DNA of 62,869 nt, from NCBI RefSeq assembly GCF_003350475.1, contig NZ_QQAV01000018.1, forward strand, positions 1 to 62,869. Direction: 5' to 3'. Every line of letters starts with the position of its first letter. Positions within the stretch are counted from its first letter, which is position 1. This stretch comes from Pseudacidovorax intermedius. GTDB lineage: Bacteria > Pseudomonadota > Gammaproteobacteria > Burkholderiales > Burkholderiaceae_C. A program made the position numbers and the translations under genes. Positions 49,631-58,694 of this stretch are shown here, in pieces. Below the pieces are notes generated by a model. It saw nothing but the letters and a program-made list of their open reading frames with translations, did no database searches and was not told where the DNA came from.

Positions 49631-50245
49631 TCAGGCCACGGTCAAGATCGGGAGCCAGGCACCCACCGGCATCCGGGGCGCCGGCGTGAACACCGACAGC
49701 AGTGCGCCCAACACCACCGACGCTACGATGGCACACAGCGCGAACACCACCGTGTAGACCAGCGCCTTCTCGGCCGGGCACTCCATGAGCACCGGCACGC
49801 CGATGTAGAAAAGATAGACCGAATAAAGGCCCACCAGCGCGCCCAGCACCGCCAGCGCAGGCAACAGGCCGAAGATGCCGCCCGCGAAGCCGGCGGTGCT
49901 GGCATAGGCCACCAGCTTGAGCGCCTGGATGGGATTGCGCCGACCACCGAAGCTCGGCGCCAGCGCATCGACGATCAGCGCCAGCACATAGACCATCACC
50001 AGCGAAAGCACGTAGCTCACGATGGCTTGCACCAGCCCGCTCACGATGGGCACTCGGAAGCGGACGCCGAACACGCCCGCCCCGATGATCGACAGGCCGA
50101 TGAAGCCCGCCACGGCCGGGATGGCCGCCAGGATCAAAAGGTAGTCGCGGTAGAGCGTGGCCGTATCGGTGGACTCGGCCGCGATCTCGGGCCAGGTGCG
50201 CTTGGGACGCAGCAGGATGTCCTGCACGCGTTGGACCAGGTTCAT
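49631..50245 (-). CDS. Yip1-domain membrane protein
   Basis: A 204-residue inner-membrane protein. It has a short cytoplasmic N-terminus MNLVQRVQDILLRPKRTWPEI, the typical bacterial Yip1 opening. About five hydrophobic segments follow, among them LLILAAIPAVAGFIGLSI, AIVSYVLSLVMVYVLALIV, GLLPALAVLGALVGLYSVYL and VVFALCAIVASVVLGALL. Function of bacterial Yip1 proteins is unknown. GGCACTCCTTTCC... on the plus strand gives a GGAGTGCC Shine-Dalgarno for the start at 50245. Confidence 0.88.
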   Translation of the reverse strand: MNLVQRVQDILLRPKRTWPEIAAESTDTATLYRDYLLILAAIPAVAGFIGLSIIGAGVFGVRFRVPIVSGLVQAIVSYVLSLVMVYVLALIVDALAPSFGGRRNPIQALKLVAYASTAGFAGGIFGLLPALAVLGALVGLYSVYLFYIGVPVLMECPAEKALVYTVVFALCAIVASVVLGALLSVFTPAPRMPVGAWLPILTVA

Positions 50246-50365
50246 GGAAAGGCACTCCTGCGTTGGCAACAGCGGAAAGTCTAGGCAGCGCCCGCCGGAC
50301 TGGCTGCTGGCCGTGCAGCCTATGCCGATGGCGCATGGCAGGTACGCCACTGCAACAATGGACAG

Positions 50366-51085
50366 ATGCCTGCCGACACCCCTGCCCGCCTCGTCTTCCT
50401 GCCCGGTCTTGCCTGCGACGAACGCCTGTGGGCGGCGCAGTTGCCCGCCATGCCCAACGCCTTGCGCCCCCGCGTGGCGGATGTCAGCCGACGCCACGGC
50501 AGCATCGAGGCGATGGCGCGCGCACTGCTGGACGAAGAAGAGGGCCCGCTGCTGCTGGCCGGCGCCTCCATGGGCGGCATGGTGGCCATGGAGGCCGCCC
50601 GCCAAGCACCGGAACGCGTCGCCGGCCTGGCGCTGCTCGGCACCTCGCCCCTGCCGGAAACGCCGGAGATGTATGCGCTGCGCAGCGCCGCCATCGAGGA
50701 GTTCGCCGCTGGCCGCGCCGAGGCGGTGATCCGCACCAACGTGGCCTTCGCCTTCCATCCGACGAATGCCACGGACCCGGCCCTGGTGCAGCGCTACCTG
50801 GCCATGGTGCTGGATGCCGGCGCCGAACAGCTGATCCGCCAGAACCGCGCCGTCATGGCACGGCCCGATGCGCGGCTGCACCTGGGCGACCTGCGCTGCC
50901 CCGTGCTGCTGATATGCGGCGAGGCCGACCGTCTCACACCGCCCGACTGCACGCACGCGATGGCGGCGCTGATCCCGCAGGCCGAGGTGGTGTGGCTGCC
51001 CGAGGCGGGCCACATGCTCACCATGGAAGCGCCGGAGGCGGTGAACGCCGCGCTGCTGCGCTGGCTGGCGCCCTTCCTGCGCTGA
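50366..51085 (+). CDS. Alpha/beta hydrolase
   Basis: A 239-residue alpha/beta hydrolase: oxyanion segment FLPGLACDERLW, nucleophile elbow LLAGASMGGMVAM (Ser about 69), acid in LLICGEADRLTPP and catalytic His in LPEAGHMLTMEAP. There is no signal peptide. Substrate unknown; such sequences are often annotated as esterases or BioH-like hydrolases. It is divergent from the Yip1 gene and 108 nt upstream of the AraC regulator gene. Confidence 0.9.
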   Translation: MPADTPARLVFLPGLACDERLWAAQLPAMPNALRPRVADVSRRHGSIEAMARALLDEEEGPLLLAGASMGGMVAMEAARQAPERVAGLALLGTSPLPETPEMYALRSAAIEEFAAGRAEAVIRTNVAFAFHPTNATDPALVQRYLAMVLDAGAEQLIRQNRAVMARPDARLHLGDLRCPVLLICGEADRLTPPDCTHAMAALIPQAEVVWLPEAGHMLTMEAPEAVNAALLRWLAPFLR

Positions 51086-51193
51086 TCACCCTCCACGTCG
51101 CGCGCCCGACGAAGCAGCGCCCGTCTCCGGCGTCAGCCTCGCCGCACGCCGCCGGACGTATGCTCGGCCTCCCGTCCGCTGCCGAGGTCGCCC

Positions 51194-52141
51194 ATGAGAA
51201 ACCTCTGTTCCTGGTCTTCGGAAAGCCTGCCCGAGCCCCAGCGGCTGCGCGGCTGGCGCGATGCGCTGCATGCCACCGTGCTGGAGATGGACGCCGTGCC
51301 GCTGCAGCGCGACGGCTTCTTCGGCAGCATCGAGCGCTGTGCCCTGCAGCGCATCCTGCCGCACCAGGCGCGCGGCACGCCACAGAAGATCGTGCGCGGC
51401 GCGGCCGACATCGCACGCAGCCAGCACAACGCCTACTACCTGCTCTCCCAGCCGCGCCTGCCCTGGCGCGCAGCCCAGGCCGGCCACATGGCCCTGCTGC
51501 AGCCGGGCGACGCGGTGCTGATCGACTCGCGCGAGCCCTATGCCTTCGACTTCGGCGCGGGACTGGACGACCTGTCCATCGAGCTGCCCATCGACTGGGT
51601 GGCGCACTGGGTGGCCGACCCGGCCCGGCTCATCGGCCGGCCGCTGCGGGCCGATGCCGGCTGGGGCCTGGCGCTTCGCGGCGTCAAGGAGGCGCTGGTG
51701 CCCCTGACCTTGCGCCAACAGCCGGCCGACCATGATGCCTTGATCGAGGCCCAGCTCGGCGGCCTGCTCTCGCTGCTGGGCGACGCGCACGCCCCTGCGC
51801 AGCCCGAGCCGCCCAATGCGCAGGCCCGCATCCTCGGCGTGCTGCGCGCACGCTTCATGCAACCCGGGCTGACGGCCGCCGAGGTCGCCACCGAAGCGGG
51901 CGTGTCGCTGCGCGCCTTGCACCGCGCCATGGCGGCGCAGGGCCGCGGCTTTCTGCCCACGCTGATGGCCCTGCGGGTGGAGGCCGCCGCCGGCATGCTG
52001 GTGCAGCCGCGCCTGCGCCACCTGGGCGTGGCCGAGATCGGCCGGCGCTGCGGCTTTGCCGATGCCTCGCACTTCGCACGGCAGTTCCTGCGCCAGCGGG
52101 GCATCGCGCCCGCCGCCTTCCGCGCCCAGGCACTGCGCTGA
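51194..52141 (+). CDS. AraC-family transcriptional regulator
   Basis: A 315-residue regulator with an N-terminal AraC_binding_2-like effector domain (about 20-190, including YYLLSQPRLPW and PGDAVLIDSREPYAFDF). The C-terminal two-HTH domain has LTAAEVATEAGVSLRALHRAM and VAEIGRRCGFADASHFARQFLRQRG. The downstream serine hydrolase gene (160-nt gap, same strand) is a plausible target. Confidence 0.92.
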   Translation: MRNLCSWSSESLPEPQRLRGWRDALHATVLEMDAVPLQRDGFFGSIERCALQRILPHQARGTPQKIVRGAADIARSQHNAYYLLSQPRLPWRAAQAGHMALLQPGDAVLIDSREPYAFDFGAGLDDLSIELPIDWVAHWVADPARLIGRPLRADAGWGLALRGVKEALVPLTLRQQPADHDALIEAQLGGLLSLLGDAHAPAQPEPPNAQARILGVLRARFMQPGLTAAEVATEAGVSLRALHRAMAAQGRGFLPTLMALRVEAAAGMLVQPRLRHLGVAEIGRRCGFADASHFARQFLRQRGIAPAAFRAQALR

Positions 52142-52300
52142 GCGCTTGCGCGCTGGCACGCAGCGGCCAGCCATTTGGCGTGATACGGCGAGCCGCCGGG
52201 GCCACCGCTTCCTAGACTTTTTCCGGCAGGCCGCCCGCGCGGCCGCCGCGCCCGCATGCGTACGCCGGCGTGCGCGCTTCCAACGACACAGGAGACAGAC

Positions 52301-53470
52301 ATGACCCTCAAGACGACCCTCGACACGATCCTGGCCGAAGGCGTGGCCCGCGGCCAGGCCCCCGGCGTGGTGGCCCTGGTGGCCGACCGCGACGGCCTGC
52401 GATACGAAGGCGCCGCCGGCGAACGCCAGCTCGGCAGCGGCGTCGCCATGACGCCGGACACCGTGCTCTGGATCGCCTCCATGACCAAGGCCATCACCTC
52501 GGTGGCGGCCGTGCAGTGCGTGGAGCGCGGCCTGCTCGACCTGGACGCGCCCGCTGCCCGCGTGGTGCCCGCCATCGGCGAGCTGGGCGTGCTGACCGGC
52601 TTCGACGCCGAGGGCCGGCCGACCACCCGGCCGCCCAGGCGGCCGATCACGCTGCGTCACCTGCTCTCGCACAGTTCCGGCTGCAGCTACGAGATCTGGA
52701 ACCCCGACATGCAAAAGGTGCAGGCGGCGCTGGACATTCCCGGCGTCATCGGCTGCCAGCTCAAGGCCCTGACGCTGCCGCTGGTGGCCGACCCCGGCGA
52801 GCGCTGGGAATACGGCGTGGGCATCGACTGGGCCGGCCGCATGGTCGAGGCCGTGAGCGGCCTCCCGCTGGGCGAGTTCATGCGCCAGAACCTCTGGGAG
52901 CCGCTGGGCATGGCGAGCACCGGCTTTCGCATCATGCCCGACATGCGCCAGCGCCTCGCCGGCGTGCACCTGCGGGGCGAGGACGGTGCCTTCGCGCCCT
53001 TCCCCTTCGAGATCGCGCAGGAGCCCGAATTCCACATGGGCGGCGGCGGGCTCTACAGCACCATGGGCGACTACGCGCGCTTCATGCGCATGGTGCTCAA
53101 CCTGGGCCAGCTCGACGGCGAGCGCGTGCTGCGGCCCGAGACGGTGACCACGCACCTGTCGCTCAACCAGATCGGCAATGCGCGCGTGAGCCTGCTCAAG
53201 GCGGCCATCCCGCTCACGGCCGACGCGGAGTTCTTTCCCGGAATCGCCAAGCGCTGGAGCCTGGCCTTCCAGATCAACGAGCAGCCGGCGCCCACCGGCC
53301 GGCCCGCCGGCAGCCTGTCGTGGGCGGGGCTGGCCAACAGCTTCTTCTGGATCGACCCGCACACCGGCATCGCCGGGCTGCTGGCCACGCAGACCTTCCC
53401 CTTCGCGGATGCGCGGGTGATGGAGCTGCTCTACCGCTTCGAGAAAGGCGTGTACGACACGCTGGGCTGA
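52301..53470 (+). CDS. Beta-lactamase-fold serine hydrolase (family VIII esterase-like)
   Basis: A 389-residue hydrolase with the SxxK motif in WIASMTKAITS (Ser about 63) and LLSHSSGCSYEIWN. Tyr in WEYGVGIDWAGR is the likely general base. MGGGGLYSTMGDYARFM follows, and WAGLANSFFWIDP stands in for the third KTG-like element. No signal peptide is seen, so it is probably a cytoplasmic esterase rather than a resistance enzyme. GGAGAC precedes the ATG at 52301. It follows the AraC regulator gene on the same strand. Confidence 0.92.
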   Translation: MTLKTTLDTILAEGVARGQAPGVVALVADRDGLRYEGAAGERQLGSGVAMTPDTVLWIASMTKAITSVAAVQCVERGLLDLDAPAARVVPAIGELGVLTGFDAEGRPTTRPPRRPITLRHLLSHSSGCSYEIWNPDMQKVQAALDIPGVIGCQLKALTLPLVADPGERWEYGVGIDWAGRMVEAVSGLPLGEFMRQNLWEPLGMASTGFRIMPDMRQRLAGVHLRGEDGAFAPFPFEIAQEPEFHMGGGGLYSTMGDYARFMRMVLNLGQLDGERVLRPETVTTHLSLNQIGNARVSLLKAAIPLTADAEFFPGIAKRWSLAFQINEQPAPTGRPAGSLSWAGLANSFFWIDPHTGIAGLLATQTFPFADARVMELLYRFEKGVYDTLG

Positions 53471-53512
53471 GCGCCTGCGCTGCCTGCCCGGCGCCGAGGG
53501 CGCAAGCGAGCG

Positions 53513-54256
53513 TCAGCCCGGGAAGGGCGCGACGCCGATGCCCTCGGCCGCCAGCCGCTCGCGAATGCGGCGCGCGAAGGCCAGCGCATGGGCGCCGTCG
53601 CCGTGCAGGCACACGCTCTGCGCATTGACCGGCACCACGCTGCCGTCGATGGCGGTGACCTGCCGGTCGCGCACCAGCGACAGCGTCTGCGCGAGCGACT
53701 GCTCCTCGCTCTCGATCAGCGCGCCCGGCTGGCTGCGCGGCACCAGGCTGCCGTCGGGCATGTAGCCGCGGTCGGCGAAGACTTCTTCCACCGGCGTCAG
53801 GCCGGCGGCGCGGGCCGCCTCGATCATGCCGCTGCCGGCCAGGCCGAAGAACTTGAGCGACGGGTCGAAGCGGCGCACCGCCTCGCACAGCGCCGCGGCC
53901 AGCTCGGGTTCCTTCACGGCCTGGTTGTAGAGCATGCCGTGCGGCTTGACGTGCGCCAGACGTCCGCCTTCGGCGCGCACGATCGCGTCCAGCGCGCCGA
54001 TCTGGTAGAGCATGTCGGCAACGATCTGTGCTGGCGGCAGCTGCATGGCGCTGCGGCCGAAGTTCTCGCGGTCCGGAAAGCTGGGATGCGCGCCGATGGC
54101 CACGCCCTTGGCCAGCGCCCAGCGCACGCACTGCTGCATGGTCAGCGCGTCGCCGGCATGCCAGCCGCAGGCGATGTTGGCCGAACTCACCAGGCCCAGC
54201 AGGGCCTCGTCGTTGCCGGCGCCTTCGCCGAGGTCCGCGTTGAGGTCGATCTGCAT
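53513..54256 (-). CDS. pxpA: 5-oxoprolinase subunit A (LamB/YcsF family)
   Basis: Part of the prokaryotic 5-oxoprolinase PxpABC, which hydrolyses 5-oxoproline (pyroglutamate) to glutamate with ATP. The 247-residue product has [49 protein letters not shown] and [11 protein letters not shown], all canonical. The start at 54256 matches the family. It is the third gene of the pxpB-pxpC-pxpA operon, 23 nt after pxpC. Confidence 0.97.
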   Translation of the reverse strand: MQIDLNADLGEGAGNDEALLGLVSSANIACGWHAGDALTMQQCVRWALAKGVAIGAHPSFPDRENFGRSAMQLPPAQIVADMLYQIGALDAIVRAEGGRLAHVKPHGMLYNQAVKEPELAAALCEAVRRFDPSLKFFGLAGSGMIEAARAAGLTPVEEVFADRGYMPDGSLVPRSQPGALIESEEQSLAQTLSLVRDRQVTAIDGSVVPVNAQSVCLHGDGAHALAFARRIRERLAAEGIGVAPFPG

Positions 54257-54279
54257 GGGAAATCGCTCCAGAAAGAAGG

Positions 54280-55320
54280 TCAGAGTCGCGCCGGCGCGGC
54301 GAGCGGCCAGCCCATGGCCGCCAGCCCGCGGTCGATGTCGTGGCGCCAACGTTCGAGCGCCTGCCAGGCCCGCGCCGCTGCGGCGGCGTCGACCTCGACC
54401 ATGCGCAGCCGGCTGCCGAGTGGCGCCTGCGCCAGCTTCCACAGGTCGGCGCGGATCACCACGCCGATGCGCGGATAGCCGCCGGTGGTCTGGGCATCGC
54501 CCATCAGCACGATGGGCTGGCCGGAGGGCGGGACCTGGATGGTGCCGGGCACGACGCCGGCGGAGAGCATGTCGACCTCGTGCTCGCGCTTGAGCACAGG
54601 ACCTTCGAGCCGGCTGCCCATGCGGTTGCTCTGCGGCGTGATTCGCCAAGCGCCCTGCCAGAACTGCGCGTGCGCGGGTGCGCCGAACTGTGCGTACTCG
54701 GGCCCGGGCATCACGCGCAGCGGCCACACACCGTCCTCGGGCGGCAGCGCGCAGACCGGCTCGGCCTCGCCCTCGTCGCGCCAGGGGTCGAGCGGATGGA
54801 TACCGAAGGCGGGCCGCGCGCGCTGCGCCTCCGTCAGCGCGGACACGCCCAGCGGCAGCCGGTCGCCCTTCTTCAGCGCCCGACCGTCCAGCCCGCCGAA
54901 GCCGGCCTTGAGGTCGGTGCTGCGCGAGCCCAGCACCTGCGGCACGTCGATGCCACCCGCCACGGCCAGCCAGCTGCGCACGCCGGCCTTGCCCGCCTGC
55001 GCATTGACGCCACCCAGCAGCAGGCGCGCGCCCGCCCGCACGGGCACGCTCCAGCCCGGGCGCAATGCGCGACCGTCCAGGCCGGCGCCGAAGTCGTCGC
55101 CCATCAGGGCGATGCGCGTCGGCGCATCGAAACGCAACTCGGCGTTGCCCATCGTGAGCTCGAGCCCGGCAGCGCCGCATGCATTGCCCACCAGCCGGTT
55201 GGCCACCGCCAGCGCCGCGCGGTCCAGCGCGCCGCCCGGGCAGATGCCGCGCTGGCGATGGCCCTCGCGGCCCAGGTCCTGGACCGAGGCGAGCAAGCCG
55301 GGCTTGTGGACGAGGATCAC
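54280..55320 (-). CDS. pxpC: 5-oxoprolinase subunit C (carboxyltransferase-like)
   Basis: A 346-residue subunit of the biotin-dependent carboxyltransferase fold: [20 protein letters not shown] and [18 protein letters not shown] at the N-terminus, [18 protein letters not shown], and [21 protein letters not shown]. It overlaps the pxpB stop by 4 nt. With PxpB it forms the kinase-like complex that activates 5-oxoproline. Confidence 0.96.
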   Translation of the reverse strand: MILVHKPGLLASVQDLGREGHRQRGICPGGALDRAALAVANRLVGNACGAAGLELTMGNAELRFDAPTRIALMGDDFGAGLDGRALRPGWSVPVRAGARLLLGGVNAQAGKAGVRSWLAVAGGIDVPQVLGSRSTDLKAGFGGLDGRALKKGDRLPLGVSALTEAQRARPAFGIHPLDPWRDEGEAEPVCALPPEDGVWPLRVMPGPEYAQFGAPAHAQFWQGAWRITPQSNRMGSRLEGPVLKREHEVDMLSAGVVPGTIQVPPSGQPIVLMGDAQTTGGYPRIGVVIRADLWKLAQAPLGSRLRMVEVDAAAAARAWQALERWRHDIDRGLAAMGWPLAAPARL

Positions 55321-55982
55321 AGCGTCACGCTTTCAGGCACGAAGCGCACCCGGTCGCCCGGCTGCAGCAGCGTGGGCGGCTCGGCAGCCGGGTCGAACAG
55401 CGTGAGCGCGGTGCGGCCGATCAGTTGCCAGCCGCCCGGCGAGTCGAGCGGATAGATGCCCGTCTGCGCACCGCCGATGCCCACCGAGCGCGCCGGCACT
55501 GCGGTGCGCGGCTCGCGCCGGCGGGGCGTGTGCAGCTCGGGCGCCAGGCCGCCCATGAAGGCGAAGCCGGGCAAGAAGCCCAGCAGGTAGACCACGTACT
55601 CGCCGGCCGCATGGCGGCGGACCACCTCGGCCGGAGACAGGCCCGTGTGACGGGCGACGTCGCCCAGGTCGGGGCCGTGCTCGCCGCCATAGGCGACCGG
55701 GATCTCCACCACACGGCCGGTGCTCGAGCCCTCGACGGCGAGCGCGGGCCATGCGGTGAGCACGCGCAACTCCAACTCGCCGGCATCGACCTGCTGCGGA
55801 TCGAACAGCAGGGTGAGGTTGTTCATGCCCGGGAGCACTTCCTGCACCTCGGGCCACGCGGCGGCCTCGCGCGCCATGGCCCAGATGCGTTGCTGCGCCG
55901 GCAGCGTGGCGGGCGGCGGCAGCTCGCACAGCAGGGCGGCGTCGCCCAGGGCGTGGAGGCGGGGAAGGGCCGGCGCGTTCAT
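55317..55982 (-). CDS. pxpB: 5-oxoprolinase subunit B (KipI-like)
   Basis: A 221-residue subunit with the KipI fold: [11 protein letters not shown] at the N-terminus, [45 protein letters not shown], and [25 protein letters not shown]. The start at 55982 is by family N-terminus. It is the first gene of the pxp operon. It begins 55 nt after the coaD stop on the same strand, so readthrough from coaD is possible. Confidence 0.95.
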   Translation of the reverse strand: MNAPALPRLHALGDAALLCELPPPATLPAQQRIWAMAREAAAWPEVQEVLPGMNNLTLLFDPQQVDAGELELRVLTAWPALAVEGSSTGRVVEIPVAYGGEHGPDLGDVARHTGLSPAEVVRRHAAGEYVVYLLGFLPGFAFMGGLAPELHTPRRREPRTAVPARSVGIGGAQTGIYPLDSPGGWQLIGRTALTLFDPAAEPPTLLQPGDRVRFVPESVTL

Positions 55983-56037
55983 GCCGCGCGAAGGACGGCG
56001 GGCGAGTCCGGAGCGTGCACGGGTCCGCCCACCGGCT

Positions 56038-56541
56038 TCATTCGCGGCCCAGGCTGCGCACCTTGGCGGCCAGCCGCTCCTGCACATGCGGCGAGACGAA
56101 CTTGTCCACCTCGCCGCCGAGCATGGCGATCTCGCGCACGAAGGTGCTGGAGATGAACTGGTACTTGTCGCTGGGCGTGAGGAAGACGGTCTCGACCTCG
56201 GGCATGAGCGAGCGGTTCATGCCGGCCAGCTGGAACTCGTAGTCGAAGTCGGTCACGGCGCGCAGGCCGCGCACCATGGCCTTGCCGCCGCGCTCGACCA
56301 CGAAGTCGCGCAGCAACCCTGAGAAGCTCTCGACCGTCACACAGCCACCGAAAGGCTCGGCCACGGCGCGCGCCATCTCGATGCGCTCGGCCAGCGAGAA
56401 CAGCGCCTTCTTGTGGTGTCCGGCCGCGACGGCCACGATCACCTTCGGGAACAGCTGCGTGGCGCGGCGGACCACGTCCTCATGGCCAAGCGTCATGGGG
56501 TCGAAGGTGCCGGGGTAGACGGCTATCACATCGGTCGTCAT
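56038..56541 (-). CDS. coaD: Phosphopantetheine adenylyltransferase
   Basis: Penultimate step of coenzyme A synthesis. It has 167 residues: AVYPGTFDPMTLGHEDVVRRA (T/HxGH nucleotidyltransferase motif), VRGLRAVTDFDYEFQLAGMNR and ISSTFVREIAMLGG. The start at 56541 fits the family. It lies downstream of rsmD with a 99-nt gap. Confidence 0.98.
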   Translation of the reverse strand: MTTDVIAVYPGTFDPMTLGHEDVVRRATQLFPKVIVAVAAGHHKKALFSLAERIEMARAVAEPFGGCVTVESFSGLLRDFVVERGGKAMVRGLRAVTDFDYEFQLAGMNRSLMPEVETVFLTPSDKYQFISSTFVREIAMLGGEVDKFVSPHVQERLAAKVRSLGRE

Positions 56542-56640
56542 CTCTTCCTCCTGGGTGCGGGGCCGGGGGTTGTCTCGGCGCGCATTATGTACGCCTCGCT
56601 GCACTGCACCATATCGCGTCCGGGCACGCGCCGGCGCGCG

Positions 56641-57267
56641 TCAGGTCGCCGGTGCCGGGGCCTTAAGCAGGTGCGCATGCACAGCGCCTGCCTTGAGGTG
56701 GCGGAAGACGGCCAGCCCGTAAGGCGCAAGGCGCTCGTCGGTCCAGGCCTGGTCGGCCTCCAGATAGACCACGCCGTCGGGCTGCAGCGCTGCCGCCGCG
56801 GCCTTGAGTGCGCGCTCGTACAGCGCCGCCTGTTCGAAGGGCGGGTCGAGGAAGATGGCATGCCAGTGGCGCGGGCTGCTGCGCTCCAGCCAGGCGGTGC
56901 CATCGCCACGCTGCACCTGCACGGCATCGGCCTGCAGCTTGTCGCGCGTGGCCTTCATCTGCTGCAGCAGCGCGGCATCCTGCTCGCAGACCAGCACCTC
57001 GGCCGCGCCACGCGAGGCGGCCTCGAAGCCCAGCGCGCCGGTGCCGGCGAAGACGTCGATGCAGCGCCAGCCCGGCAGCTCGCCGCCACTGGCGCCCGCC
57101 AGGCTGGCGAGCCAGTTGAAGAGGGTCTCGCGGACCCGGTCGGGCGTGGGGCGCAGACCGGGCCGATCGGCGACGGGCAGCCGCGTGCGGCGCCACGCGC
57201 CGCCGATGATGCGGACTTCGTGGGGCCGGCCCGCACCGGCCTTCGTGGAGGACTTGCTTCGGTTCAT
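56641..57267 (-). CDS. rsmD: 16S rRNA (guanine966-N2)-methyltransferase RsmD
   Basis: Methylates G966 of 16S rRNA. It has 208 residues: VRIIGGAWRRTRLPV at the N-terminus, RPTPDRVRETLFNWL, SAM-binding CIDVFAGTGALGFEAASRGA and catalytic FLDPPFEQ (NPPY-type). The ATG at 57267 gives normal length; one at 57291 would add 8 residues. It follows the M16 pair on the same strand, a common Burkholderiales order. Confidence 0.96.
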   Translation of the reverse strand: MNRSKSSTKAGAGRPHEVRIIGGAWRRTRLPVADRPGLRPTPDRVRETLFNWLASLAGASGGELPGWRCIDVFAGTGALGFEAASRGAAEVLVCEQDAALLQQMKATRDKLQADAVQVQRGDGTAWLERSSPRHWHAIFLDPPFEQAALYERALKAAAAALQPDGVVYLEADQAWTDERLAPYGLAVFRHLKAGAVHAHLLKAPAPAT

Positions 57268-57335
57268 CGGGCCGAGCTTAACGGCGCCCATGACCCGGAC
57301 CGAAGACGCCGGGGCGCCGATGCGCCCCGCCGTGC

Positions 57336-58694
57336 TCAGCGCGCCTTGTCCGTGCCGCCCACGATGACCGTCACCATGCGCTGCGGCTGCAGCTTGCGCT
57401 GGAAGGCGGCGCGCACGTCCTCGGCGGTGACGGCGTTCACGCGTTCGCGCCAGGTGTCGAGGTAGTCCAGGGGCAGGTCGTTCCACGCGATGTTGGCCAC
57501 GTTGCCCAGCAGCTTGCGGTTGCTGTCCAGCAGCAGGGGAAAGCCGCCGATCAGGTTGTCCTTGGCGGCCTGCAGTTCGGCCGCCGTCGGCCCCTCGGCG
57601 ACGAACTTCGCCAGCACCTCGCGTGCCACGGCCACCGCCTGCTCGGCCTGATCGGGCCGGGTCTGGAAGCCGATGCGGAAGGCGCCCGCATGCAGCCCGG
57701 GCGAGAAGCCGCTGTAGACGCTGTAGGCCAGCCCGCGCTTCTCGCGCACCGCCTCGGTCAGGCGCGAGACGAAGCCGCCGCCGCCCAGGATGTAGTTGCC
57801 CAGCGTGAGCGCAAAGTGGTCGGCATCGGCCCGGCGGTAGCCCGGCTGGCCGATCCACACATGCACCTGCGCGGCGTCGAAGGGAATGCGCTCCAGACGG
57901 GCCTCGGCCAGGGGCGGCACCTCGGGCACGGCGGCGAGCGCCGGGCAGCCCTGCTGCGGCAGGCGCGAGAGCAGCTGCGTTGCCAGGCGCTCGGCGCCCG
58001 GCCGGTCGATGGCACCCACCACGCTCACCTTGGCCCGGCAGGGCCGCACGAGCTCGGCATGGAAGCGCCGCATGTCCTCGATGCCGATGGCCGCCAGGGT
58101 CGCCTGGGTCATCTCCTGACCGTAGGGATGGCCACCGTAGACATCGCGCGCGAAGGCGCGTCCGGCGACGCTGGCCGGCCGGGTGTCGGCCTCGCGCAGG
58201 CCGGCGGCGATGCGCTCGCGCTCGCGGCGCCAGACCTCCTCGGGGAAGGCCGGCTCGCCGATCTCGCGCGAGGCCAGGGACGCCGCGCGGGCCAGAAGTG
58301 CCGGATCGGCCAGGCTGCGCAGGCTGAAGCTCATGCGGTCGGCGCTGGCGCCGACGTCGAACTCGGCACCCAGGTCGGCCCATGCTTCGCCCAGTTGGTT
58401 CTCGTCCAGCGCGGGTTCGCTACCGCTGGCCCGCACGCCCTTCTCGGCCATGCCCGCAGTGGCGCCCGCCAGGCCGGACTGGGCGGCGGGGTCGCGCCGG
58501 CTGCCGGCGTCGACATCGATCTGCACATCGACGATGGGCAGGGCCGGCGTGCGCGCCAGATAGACCTGCGCACCGTTGGCCAGACGCCAGTGTTCGATGG
58601 TCACGCCCGCCTGGGCCAGACCGGCGGCACCGGCCAACAGGGCCAGCAGGACGGTGCGGCGCCATTGCCGCATCAAGCCAAGAGCGCGCTTCAT
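57336..58694 (-). CDS. M16 peptidase-family protein, zinc site missing
   Basis: A 452-residue exported protein (signal RQWRRTVLLALLAGAAGLAQA) with two M16 halves. In the place of the HxxEH zinc motif it has LAGATAGMAEKG, so it lacks the catalytic ligands. The glycine-rich loop is present (LGNYILGGGGFVSRLTEAVR). By analogy with paired M16 proteins it is probably the inactive, substrate-binding partner of the protease encoded immediately upstream, with which it overlaps by 4 nt. Confidence 0.93.
   Translation of the reverse strand: MKRALGLMRQWRRTVLLALLAGAAGLAQAGVTIEHWRLANGAQVYLARTPALPIVDVQIDVDAGSRRDPAAQSGLAGATAGMAEKGVRASGSEPALDENQLGEAWADLGAEFDVGASADRMSFSLRSLADPALLARAASLASREIGEPAFPEEVWRRERERIAAGLREADTRPASVAGRAFARDVYGGHPYGQEMTQATLAAIGIEDMRRFHAELVRPCRAKVSVVGAIDRPGAERLATQLLSRLPQQGCPALAAVPEVPPLAEARLERIPFDAAQVHVWIGQPGYRRADADHFALTLGNYILGGGGFVSRLTEAVREKRGLAYSVYSGFSPGLHAGAFRIGFQTRPDQAEQAVAVAREVLAKFVAEGPTAAELQAAKDNLIGGFPLLLDSNRKLLGNVANIAWNDLPLDYLDTWRERVNAVTAEDVRAAFQRKLQPQRMVTVIVGGTDKAR

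Noticed and set aside
52301..53470. Beta-lactamase resistance gene
   Set aside because: No signal peptide and no clear YxN/KTG pair; the sequence fits family VIII esterase-like hydrolases better.
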